DNA of 27,859 bases, taken from positions 1 through 27,859 of the IMG/VR virus record IMGVR_UViG_3300031759_000122; one strand, 5' to 3'. The DNA comes from a virus. The notes beneath the pieces were generated by a model, which did not search any database, was not told where the DNA came from, and worked only from the letters and a program-made list of their open reading frames with translations. Positions 22,070 through 27,859 of this stretch are shown piece by piece; positions within the stretch are counted from its first letter, which is position 1, and each line of letters starts with the position of its first letter. A program made the translations under genes and the position numbers.

Positions 22070-23026
22070 TTAATATTTCTTTTTAGTAAACTCAGATACG
22101 TAAAGGCTTGCAACTTGCTGTGCACCTTCTTCAGCAAACGATTCAGCTGAAGAATAAGACTTAGATTCACTTAGTACTTCTTTTGGAGCTGTACGATCAA
22201 CACCTTTTGTAACAGGTTGAACGGATTCCTTAAGAACTTGTACTTCATCTTCTTCTTTCTTGTCATACATTTCAGCTACATAATTGAAGTTTTCTTTAAT
22301 ATCTTCAATTTTCTTTTCGCCAAGAACGCGGACCATATAGTCTTTCTTAGCTTTTGGGAAGTTAGTTAATTTTCTTTCTAAGAATAATTGCTTTTCTGTG
22401 TTGTTAGTCTTTTCTGTAACTAACTGAAGTTGTTTTTCAAGTTTCTTTACTTGTTCATTAGCTTCATCAATTTGACGTTTACCGTCAATTAATGCATCTT
22501 TAATGTTTTCGTTAACGAAATCATCGCTAACTGCTACTAAACGTTTAATTTCACTTACAATCTTCTTAGAACGGGTATTTTCAGTAGCTTCAGCAATTTG
22601 CTGTGCTGGAATTACCTTATCAATATAAAGATCAATATAATTGGAAAGTTGTTCTACAAGAGCGTTCTTGAAGTTTGAAGCTTCTAGGCCTAATGCCCGT
22701 TCATATAGTTTAACAATATGTAAAAGTTTCTTGCTATGAGATTCATCGATAACACGTAATGCATGCTTAAACTTAGTAGCATGTGATTCATCAATACGAG
22801 ACACAATCTTGTCAAGTTTTTCAGTGTGGTCAGCGTCAATAGCTTCTAATACCTGTTCAAGCTTAGATGCATATTCTTCATCCTGTTTAACAAGAGCTGC
22901 TTCAACAGTTAGCTGGATTTTTGCTTCAGCTTTCTTCTCGACAGCCTCGGAAATTGCTTTAAGGGTTTCATCTGAAAGAAGATCCTTAGTGGCTTCTTTT
23001 AAAAGAGTTGTGATATCTTGGCTCAT
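22070..23026 (-). CDS. gp22: Prohead core scaffolding protein, gp22 type
   Basis: 318 aa, highly charged and helical, between protease and capsid genes exactly as gp22 in T4. Residues 50-109 are four 15-residue repeats (EEYASKLEQVLEAID / ADHTEKLDKIVSRID / ESHATKFKHALRVID / ESHSKKLLHIVKLYE), implying a regular coiled coil of unusual periodicity. A second coiled coil runs about 182-220. A segment NFPKAKKDYMVRVLGEKKIEDIKENFNYVAEMY (222-254) is the conserved C-terminal block of this family. Two (L)-x-E sites, LKE267|S and LSE287|S, suit cleavage by gp21 when the core is digested. It forms the internal scaffold around which gp23 assembles. A TATAAGTA motif lies 13 bases before its ATG. Confidence 0.9.
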   Translation of the reverse strand: MSQDITTLLKEATKDLLSDETLKAISEAVEKKAEAKIQLTVEAALVKQDEEYASKLEQVLEAIDADHTEKLDKIVSRIDESHATKFKHALRVIDESHSKKLLHIVKLYERALGLEASNFKNALVEQLSNYIDLYIDKVIPAQQIAEATENTRSKKIVSEIKRLVAVSDDFVNENIKDALIDGKRQIDEANEQVKKLEKQLQLVTEKTNNTEKQLFLERKLTNFPKAKKDYMVRVLGEKKIEDIKENFNYVAEMYDKKEEDEVQVLKESVQPVTKGVDRTAPKEVLSESKSYSSAESFAEEGAQQVASLYVSEFTKKKY

Positions 23027-23039
23027 ATATGATGTTTAT

Positions 23040-23047
23040 TACTTATA
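23040..23047 (-). promoter_or_regulatory. Late-type motif TATAAGTA before gp22
   Basis: Same 8-mer as the capsid promoter, 13 bases before the gp22 ATG. Confidence 0.5.
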
Positions 23048-23084
23048 TAAATTGATGGTGAAAATTAGGACTAAAATCCAAAAT

Positions 23085-23237
23085 TTACCGTTTAGGGGTT
23101 GAAAGTTTCTGATCTGCTGTGCGAACACGTTGTTGAATCTTTTCGTTTACCACTGCAGCAAGTGCTTCATTGGCTTTCTTAAAGTTGTTATTAGCTACGT
23201 TGCTAATGAATCTTGCTATGTTTTTCTGTTTGTTCAT
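23085..23237 (-). CDS. Small 50-aa protein between protease and scaffold genes
   Basis: ATG at 23237, one base after the gp21 stop (TAATATG), running 50 codons to TAA at 23085. The peptide is basic and helical, beginning MNKQKNIARFISNVANNNF and ending RTADQKLSTPKR. It fills nearly all the space between gp21 and gp22 with no internal stop, and the coupling to gp21 supports translation. T4 has two small core proteins (gp67, gp68) just before gp21, so a minor prohead-core role is possible, but I see no sequence proof. Other reading frames here are short. Confidence 0.65.
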   Translation of the reverse strand: MNKQKNIARFISNVANNNFKKANEALAAVVNEKIQQRVRTADQKLSTPKR

Positions 23238-23238
23238 A

Positions 23239-23898
23239 TTATTTTAAAGAGTTAATAAAGTTAATGATGTGCTCTCTTAAATAGATGTCTACATCCTTTT
23301 TAGGTAAGTTAGAAAGCTTGCCTTCAAGTGTGTTGTACACTTCTTCATAAAAACCGTTGCCTTTTATAATAAAAGATTTGGATTCTAAAATACCTTCTAC
23401 AAACGCACCAGGAGCGGAAGGATCTGCTACAACGTCAATTGTAATGAGTTTCATGTTTTTGACGTAATTGACTCCGTTTCTTTCTTCAAGCTCTCCAAGA
23501 GCTCTTGAAGATACTCCAACCTTTACTCCATCTCTAATTAAGCTTTTTAAGATTTCTCCCAATGGAGTACTGAGTACTTTACTCTTTCCACGGCAAATGT
23601 TGCCGTCCATTCGTAATTCACTTATAAGATGACAGGCACGTTCACTATTGACTGTAGCGCTTTGTGGGTGTTCAAGCTCTCCAAGAGAACGATTTTGTTT
23701 AATAAATTCTTTATTGTAACGCTCAACCTCTTGAGCCATTTCATTAATATCGTAAATACGGTTGTTACGGTTCTTTTCACCAGCTACCATATAAGTACCA
23801 GCAATGTACATTGTAGCTGGTTTATCCTTGTTACCTTCTTCAATTAAGTAATCAAGACCTTCTGTAATTGGATTTTGCGTTATAAGCTTGAGTAACAT
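23239..23898 (-). CDS. gp21: Prohead maturation protease, gp21 type
   Basis: 219 aa, the usual size. The serine-protease elements of the T4 gp21 / herpesvirus assemblin-like fold are present: catalytic His77 in LGELEHPQSATVN (72-84), Ser130-Ser131 in VKVGVSSRALGEL (125-137), and the following strand ITIDVVADPSAPGAFV (152-167), which normally completes the active site. After GILE172|SKS the tail (173-219) has a basic, helical character and probably anchors the enzyme to the core; self-cleavage there fits the (I/L)-x-E rule. It digests the scaffold and trims gp23 before DNA packaging. It is the first gene of the head operon, with CATAAATA 11 bases upstream. Confidence 0.95.
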   Translation of the reverse strand: MLLKLITQNPITEGLDYLIEEGNKDKPATMYIAGTYMVAGEKNRNNRIYDINEMAQEVERYNKEFIKQNRSLGELEHPQSATVNSERACHLISELRMDGNICRGKSKVLSTPLGEILKSLIRDGVKVGVSSRALGELEERNGVNYVKNMKLITIDVVADPSAPGAFVEGILESKSFIIKGNGFYEEVYNTLEGKLSNLPKKDVDIYLREHIINFINSLK

Positions 23899-23909
23899 GT
23901 TGCTTATAT

Positions 23910-23917
23910 TATTTATG
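23910..23917 (-). promoter_or_regulatory. Late-type motif CATAAATA before gp21
   Basis: Followed by ATAT as at 20069 and 14787; ends 11 bases before the gp21 ATG. It would drive the gp21, small-ORF and gp22 genes. Confidence 0.55.
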
Positions 23918-23958
23918 TAACTCCTTGCTTTTTCTATATACTCTTATAATATTAATGT

Positions 23959-25014
23959 ATGGTTAAACCCAAATATAGTGTAGTTATTCCAACTTATAAC
24001 CACTTGGAAGACTTTTTAAAGCCATGTTTACAGAGTATAATACATTATACGGATTTAACTAATGTAGAAATTATAGTAGTAGCAAATGGATGTGTGGACC
24101 TTACCCATCAGTATGTAGAAGCTCTATCTTATGCATATCCAAGTATTAAGCTCATTAGAGAGAAAGACGGTATTGGGTATACTAAAGCTACAAACCTCGG
24201 CATTAAAGCTGCTCAAGGAGAGTATATCATACTACTGAACAACGATACTCAGCTTTTGTCTCAAGAAAAAAATCAATGGTTACAAATGCTAGAAGCCCCA
24301 TTTCAGGAAGATCCAAGAATGGGTATTACTGGTCCCTTACTACTACATGATAAAATTACACGTTCTAGGTTTGTAGTGTTCTTCTGTGCAATGATACCAA
24401 GGACAATGTTTGATGAAATTGGTTTGTTGGATGAAATATACTCTCCAGGCAGCGGTGAAGATATAGACTTTAGTGTTAAAGTACAAGAAAGAGGGTACAG
24501 AATACATATTGTACCAACAGATCAACTTTCTAAAGTAGATAGTAAAATTATATCTGGAGCGTTTCCAATATATCACTATGCAGAAGGTACCTTCGAGGGT
24601 ATTGAAACATATAGTAACGTTACATTTAAACGTAATAGTTTAATTAACATAAAGAAGTACAATAAAGATATAAAGTTGCACTTGACTGCTGAAAATGATA
24701 ATAATTTACCGGAACATGTAAGAGTACATGGTACTAGCAAATATAGTGAATTAATATTAGACTGGAATAAACTAGACTTTAATGACAATACTGTAAGTGA
24801 AATTGCTATGAATAAGAGTATCGAGCATATATCTTATGCAGATCTAAATACTCACGTAAAGGAGTGGTATAGAGTGTTAAAACCTGAGGGCAGACTGCTG
24901 TTGAAGTTTCATGGCACGCTGAGTGATAGCATTAACGAAGTATTAAAATTAAACCAATTTAAAACCAATATGAATTGGAGCGGTACAGACATAAATTTAA
25001 TAGCATACAAATGA
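23959..25014 (+). CDS. GT2 glycosyltransferase fused to a partial methyltransferase domain
   Basis: 351 aa. Residues 5-190 are a GT-A family 2 glycosyltransferase: YSVVIPTYNHLEDFLKPCL (6-24), VEIIVVANGCVD (36-47), GYTKATNLGIKAAQGEYIILLNNDT (73-97, NND as the metal/nucleotide-sugar site), and GEDIDFSVKVQERGY (166-180, catalytic base region). Residues about 262-350 resemble the second half of a class I methyltransferase: LDFNDNTVSEI (272-282), EHISYADLNTHVKEWYRVLKPEGRLLL (289-315). The SAM-binding GxGxG motif that should come before it is missing, so methyl transfer is doubtful. It probably transfers a sugar to a host surface glycan or to a virion protein. It is first of a three-gene plus-strand cassette, with the stop overlapping the next start (ATGA at 25011). 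Confidence 0.85.
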   Translation: MVKPKYSVVIPTYNHLEDFLKPCLQSIIHYTDLTNVEIIVVANGCVDLTHQYVEALSYAYPSIKLIREKDGIGYTKATNLGIKAAQGEYIILLNNDTQLLSQEKNQWLQMLEAPFQEDPRMGITGPLLLHDKITRSRFVVFFCAMIPRTMFDEIGLLDEIYSPGSGEDIDFSVKVQERGYRIHIVPTDQLSKVDSKIISGAFPIYHYAEGTFEGIETYSNVTFKRNSLINIKKYNKDIKLHLTAENDNNLPEHVRVHGTSKYSELILDWNKLDFNDNTVSEIAMNKSIEHISYADLNTHVKEWYRVLKPEGRLLLKFHGTLSDSINEVLKLNQFKTNMNWSGTDINLIAYK

Positions 25015-26060
25015 TTACAACAAAAGTAACAGCTACAGTTTCAACTAAGGGTAGATTTCATACTACCTTTCCTTTAGTATTAACCTCTTTAGCTAATCAA
25101 ACACTTAAACCTTCCCGTCTTATTATATATGATGATAATGATACTATGGAAGATTTAAGAGATAATGAAATATATAAAAATTTGTTTTGTTTGTTAAATA
25201 GAGTAGGTATTGCATGGGAAGTAACGCCCGGTGCCCATAAAGGTCAAATATGGAACCATCAACAAGCCTTGACAGATGTTACAAGTGAGTATATTTGGCG
25301 TTTAGATGATGATAATGTAATGGCTACTAACACATTAGAGGAGTTATACAATTACATACAAACCGATCCTAAAATAGGTGCGGTTGGGCCTCTTATTCTT
25401 GACCCTAAAGCAGATATTGGACATAAGTTAGCTTCTAATAAAATAGAAGATATATTTTTAGGTGTTAATATACAATGGTGTGATACTGACCGTCATGCAT
25501 TTATAGATGTAGATCATTTACAGGGTAGTACGTTTTTGTACCGTAAAGAAGCTGGTAAACATGGTTATGAATTAAAACTATCAAAAGTAGGTCATAGAGA
25601 AGAAACTATCTTTACATATGAAATGAAAAGAGCCGGCTGGAGATTAGTTGTACTAACCGGAATAAAAACCTGGCACATGCGCTTTGGTGCCGGGGGTATA
25701 AGAAGCTACCAACAAATTAAAATGTTTGAAGAAGATGAAAAGATATTCCACGATTATATTAAAAAATGGAATGTAAAACCAGCTTTAGTAAAAGTTATAC
25801 CTTTAGATTCGGGTATTGGTGACCATTTTGCGTTTAGAAGCATATTACCCGATGTAAAAAAGAAATATAAAAACCATAGAATTATTATCGGGGCTTGTTT
25901 TCCAGAAGCATTCGAGGGCGAAGAAGGCATTGAAATAGTAAGTTTAGCTGAATCTGCAGCATTTACTAAAGTAGAAGAATATAACATATACGCCTGGATG
26001 GATAATAATAATTGGAAAGGTTCTTTAGCAGAAGCATACAAAACAGCACTTACTCGATGA
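25011..26060 (+). CDS. GT2-like glycosyltransferase with N-terminal half of a GT9-like domain
   Basis: 349 aa. The start is set at 25011 because this ATG overlaps the previous stop (ATGA); a longer reading from 24975 lies inside the upstream gene. Residues 1-250 are a GT-A fold: VTATVSTKGRFHTTFPLVLTSL, IIYDDNDT, YIWRLDDDNVM (94-104, DxD motif), and then a GHREETIFTYEMKRAGWRLVV region (194-214) typical of GT2 enzymes. From about 258 a different domain begins, VKVIPLDSGIGDHFAFRSILPDV, the nucleotide-fold start of GT9/heptosyltransferase-type GT-B enzymes (GxGD followed by a helix). It stops after about 90 residues, just where the second GT-B half would begin. That half is the next gene, which overlaps by ATGA. 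Confidence 0.83.
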   Translation: MITTKVTATVSTKGRFHTTFPLVLTSLANQTLKPSRLIIYDDNDTMEDLRDNEIYKNLFCLLNRVGIAWEVTPGAHKGQIWNHQQALTDVTSEYIWRLDDDNVMATNTLEELYNYIQTDPKIGAVGPLILDPKADIGHKLASNKIEDIFLGVNIQWCDTDRHAFIDVDHLQGSTFLYRKEAGKHGYELKLSKVGHREETIFTYEMKRAGWRLVVLTGIKTWHMRFGAGGIRSYQQIKMFEEDEKIFHDYIKKWNVKPALVKVIPLDSGIGDHFAFRSILPDVKKKYKNHRIIIGACFPEAFEGEEGIEIVSLAESAAFTKVEEYNIYAWMDNNNWKGSLAEAYKTALTR

Positions 26061-26521
26061 AACAAGTACTCATAAGTCCATTTGCACAAAATTTACGTAA
26101 CGGTAAAGAAAACCCTAAAAACTTTCCACACTGGAAAGAGTTGGTAGCTTTAATGCAAGCTAATGACATTAAAGTAATTCAAATAGGAGCAGCTAAAGAC
26201 AAACCCGTAGAGGGGGTAACTGATTTTAGGCAAGGTCTAAAACTATCTCAAATAAAAGACTTAGTAAATGAATGTGATTGTTGGATTTCTGTAGATAGCT
26301 TTTTACAACACATGTGCGCTTATTATAAACTTAAAAGAGGTATTGTTATATTTGCACAATCAGACCCTAAGATTTTTGGATATACTCGTAATATTAATTT
26401 GTTAAAGAACAAATCGTATTTGAGAGATAAACAGTTTTGGTTATGGGAACAATGCGACTATAAACAAGAAGCATTTGTTAGTGCTCAAGAAGTACTGGAT
26501 ACTTTACTAAAACTATTGTAG
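26057..26521 (+). CDS. C-terminal half of a GT9-like (heptosyltransferase-type) glycosyltransferase
   Basis: 154 aa. The start at 26057 is chosen because its ATG overlaps the upstream stop (ATGA); an in-frame ATG at 26012 lies inside the upstream gene. The sequence is the donor-binding Rossmann half of GT9 enzymes: LISPFAQN (5-12), FPHWKELVALMQANDIKVIQIGA (23-45), then SQIKDLVNECDCWISVDSFLQHMCAYY (64-90, the DSxxxH donor-site block) and GIVIFAQSDPKIFGY. No first half is encoded in this gene. The missing half is the end of the gene before, so the two chains probably associate to form one GT-B enzyme. Alternatively the pair is a decaying fusion. Both readings are inference; the family resemblance is clear. 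Confidence 0.82.
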   Translation: MKQVLISPFAQNLRNGKENPKNFPHWKELVALMQANDIKVIQIGAAKDKPVEGVTDFRQGLKLSQIKDLVNECDCWISVDSFLQHMCAYYKLKRGIVIFAQSDPKIFGYTRNINLLKNKSYLRDKQFWLWEQCDYKQEAFVSAQEVLDTLLKLL

Positions 26522-26525
26522 ACGC

Positions 26526-26533
26526 TGTAAGTA
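26526..26533 (+). promoter_or_regulatory. Late-type motif TGTAAGTA before the neck protein gene
   Basis: Fits NNTAARTA, in the 21-base gap between the GT9-like gene and the ATG at 26543, 9 bases from that ATG. It suggests the neck gene can be expressed late and independently of the glycosyltransferases. Confidence 0.45.
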
Positions 26534-26542
26534 TTAGCGACT

Positions 26543-27436
26543 ATGGCTAATCCTAACAGCACTGTAGGTCCACAAGACTTTCTATCTACAAATTTAAATA
26601 GCAGAATTTCAAGCTATGATATGCTTGCGGAGCGTATCTTTTTTCAGCTCGGTGCGCCTGTAATTAATCTTGAAATAGCATGCGTAGCTACATACGACAT
26701 GATAGCCTATGCTATTGAAATGTATTCAAAGTTTACCCCTGGTACGGAAGAGTTAATTGCGTTTGATAGTTCTCTTTATACAGCAGGTCAAGGTATAAAG
26801 ATGGATACTCTTATTAATAATACTTTAAACCCAGAAGTATCAGCTTTAAGTTCTACTTTCCAATCAGGCTGGGATGTTGATTTAAATAGTTATAGAAAAG
26901 TAATAGATGTAACATCGTTTAATGTAGGTACTAATAACGGTGTTAATACATTGTTTACTATTGAACAATCAATGGCTCAACAAATGCACTTTGCTTATTC
27001 TTTAGGTAGTAAAGCATTTGACGTTATTTCATGGCATATTTTAAAGGATTGGTTAAAAACACGTGAAAAGGTATTCGCACAACAGCCTTATTTCCGTTTT
27101 GACCCACGTACACAAGTTTTACGTATTACCCCTGACCCAGCACAGCAAAACTATATGGGTAATGATCAATATTGGGCTATTGTTGCCTGTCGCATGGAAC
27201 GCCCAATTAAGGATCTAGTTAAAGAGCGTTGGGTAATGGAGTATGCAAAAGCTCTTGTTAAGATTAACATAGCAAATACTCGTGGTAAGTTTCAAAACAC
27301 TCAATTATTCGGTAGTGGTACTTTACAATACCAAGAGTTAATGACTCAAGGTACTACAGAAAAGAAAGAACTGGAAGATCAGTTAATGACTACCCGTCAA
27401 GAAGATCAAGAACCCCCCGGATTTTTTATGGGCTGA
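26543..27436 (+). CDS. Probable neck protein, gp13-like
   Basis: 297 aa, close to T4 gp13 (309). The N-terminus contains ERIFFQLGAPVINLEIACVATYDMIAYAIEMYSKFTPGTEELIAFD (about 30-75). This matches the LGAPxINVEL...D.I..ALE.Y.EY motif of gp13-type neck proteins in T4-like phages. The middle is beta-rich, then comes KTREKVFAQQPYFRFDPRTQVLRITPDP, and a conserved helix VKERWVMEYAKALVKINIANTRGKFQN (about 225-252) followed by a disordered Glu/Gln-rich tail ending PPGFFMG. gp13 with gp14 closes the head-to-tail junction. It is transcribed opposite to the head genes and directly after the glycosyltransferase cassette. Confidence 0.7.
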   Translation: MANPNSTVGPQDFLSTNLNSRISSYDMLAERIFFQLGAPVINLEIACVATYDMIAYAIEMYSKFTPGTEELIAFDSSLYTAGQGIKMDTLINNTLNPEVSALSSTFQSGWDVDLNSYRKVIDVTSFNVGTNNGVNTLFTIEQSMAQQMHFAYSLGSKAFDVISWHILKDWLKTREKVFAQQPYFRFDPRTQVLRITPDPAQQNYMGNDQYWAIVACRMERPIKDLVKERWVMEYAKALVKINIANTRGKFQNTQLFGSGTLQYQELMTQGTTEKKELEDQLMTTRQEDQEPPGFFMG

Positions 27437-27555
27437 ACTTGTTCTTTATCAAGTAGTTATACATTTAAGTCTATAACCTTTTCGAGTTGGACCGCCAATA
27501 TTATTATACAGCTCGCAAGCAGAACTATCATCCATTATACCAGTCAAGGTAGTAA
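27437..27555. other. Gap between convergent genes, with one marginal 28-codon ORF
   Basis: 119 bases without a firm gene. On the minus strand ATG at 27535 opens 28 codons to TGA at 27449 (MDDSSACELYNNIGGPTRKG...). It is too short and lacks a late-type motif, so I do not call it a gene. A weak ACTTG/CAAGT inverted repeat follows the neck gene stop; it is not a convincing terminator. Confidence 0.4.
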
Positions 27556-27859
27556 TTAAGTTGCTGGAGGTAAAGCACTTGGTGCACTACCAGCAGGTTC
27601 AGGTGTAGCTCCACCCGGAGCATTACCAGCTTCAGGTGCTGCAGCACCTGCTTCAGGAGCTTCTCCACCTAAAGGAGGCAGTTCGCTACCACCGCCACCT
27701 GGAGGAGGACCAAAAGAAGGAGGTGTAGCACCTCCACCGCCACCACCTGGAGGCTTACCGCCAGGGCCAGCTGCACCACCATCTGCTGTAATAGCTTGAC
27801 GCCAATTAGGTCCAGCATTAGTGATTTGTGAAATTTCAAAGTTAAATGCAGCGTCTTTC
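27556..27859 (-). CDS. C-terminus of a Gly/Pro/Ala-rich protein cut by the right edge (possibly portal)
   Basis: The minus frame is open from the right edge to TAA at 27556, giving 101 residues. It begins DAAFNFEISQITNAGPNWRQAITADG, apparently the end of a folded domain. It then becomes a low-complexity tail rich in Gly, Pro and Ala (GGKPPGGGGGG, FGPPPGGGGSELPP, EAPEAGAAAPEAG, ending SALPPAT). In T4 the portal gene 20 precedes the 21-22-23 head genes on the same strand, and this gene is the next minus-strand gene upstream of gp21, so portal is a positional guess. No portal motif falls inside the visible part, so the identity is open. Codon periodicity and lack of stops make it coding with good confidence. 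Confidence 0.65.
   Translation of the reverse strand, partial: KDAAFNFEISQITNAGPNWRQAITADGGAAGPGGKPPGGGGGGATPPSFGPPPGGGGSELPPLGGEAPEAGAAAPEAGNAPGGATPEPAGSAPSALPPAT

Noticed and set aside
24975-25010. Upstream start for the second glycosyltransferase
   Set aside because: It would overlap the previous gene by 40 bases; the ATG at 25011 forms a standard ATGA overlap and begins directly at the family's first strand.
26012-26056. Upstream start for the GT9 C-terminal half
   Set aside because: It lies inside the preceding gene; the ATGA at 26057 is the natural coupled start and begins at the domain's first strand.
26030-26060. Programmed -1 frameshift joining the two GT9 halves
   Set aside because: The needed shift is -1, but I see no good X-XXY-YYZ slippery heptamer before the stop nor a clear stimulatory hairpin. 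Coupling by ATGA is simpler.
27449-27535. 28-codon minus ORF between the neck gene and the right-edge gene
   Set aside because: Too short, without a late-type motif or recognisable sequence; mentioned only as a possibility.
1-27859. tRNA genes, integrase or attachment sites
   Set aside because: Read for cloverleaf-type features and recombinase motifs; none found by eye. A tRNAscan run would be decisive.

Overview
The window looks like part of an AT-rich genome of a tailed, contractile-tail (myovirus) phage of the T4 superfamily. I recognise a T4-type head set on the minus strand (prohead protease gp21, scaffold gp22, major capsid gp23), a baseplate set (gp25, gp6) and a gp13-type neck protein. 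Between them lie T4-type metabolism and replication genes: NrdA, NrdB, dUTPase, a gp44-type clamp loader and PhoH. No integrase, plasmid gene, rRNA, tRNA or CRISPR array was seen. Genes are tightly packed, with many TAATG or ATGA stop/start overlaps, and no gap exceeds 120 bases.

Layout. 1-12074 (minus strand) is a virion adhesion and baseplate block. In transcription order it holds gp25, gp6, an 802-aa PKD-domain protein, a 333-aa protein, a 626-aa collagen-like fibre, a 499-aa unknown, a 590-aa Pro/Thr-repeat protein, a mini-fibre with an S74 self-cleaving chaperone, and a second Pro/Thr-repeat protein cut by the window edge. 12126-13286 (plus) is an acidic Cys-motif protein of unknown role. 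13281-14743 (minus) is dUTPase followed by clamp loader. 14801-15373 (plus) is a probable small terminase. 15327-20047 (minus) is PhoH, NrdB, NrdA, a tiny BFD-type [2Fe-2S] protein and a membrane-anchored lipoprotein. 20083-20427 (plus) is a small basic DUF6321-like protein. 20508-23898 (minus) is gp21, a 50-aa ORF, gp22 and gp23. 23959-27436 (plus) is a glycosyltransferase cassette followed by the neck protein. 27556-27859 (minus) is the Gly/Pro-rich C-terminus of a protein cut by the right edge.

Regulation. A motif NNTAARTA, close to the T4 late promoter TATAAATA, lies just upstream of at least 13 starts on both strands, often only 5-9 bases from the ATG. If it is a late promoter with T4 geometry, many transcripts would be leaderless or nearly so. 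I saw no convincing Shine-Dalgarno sequence at about 20 starts. Together with the class I RNR type and an SprB-like domain, this weakly suggests a Bacteroidota host; that is inference only.

Most interesting points: the BFD-like iron-sulfur protein translationally coupled to NrdA; a GT-B (GT9-like) glycosyltransferase split over two overlapping genes; a GT2 protein carrying only the second half of a methyltransferase; the start-proximal late motif; a 15-residue repeat in the scaffold protein; and an uncharacterised protein with twin CPxC-x4-CxC motifs and three ECWxM repeats.
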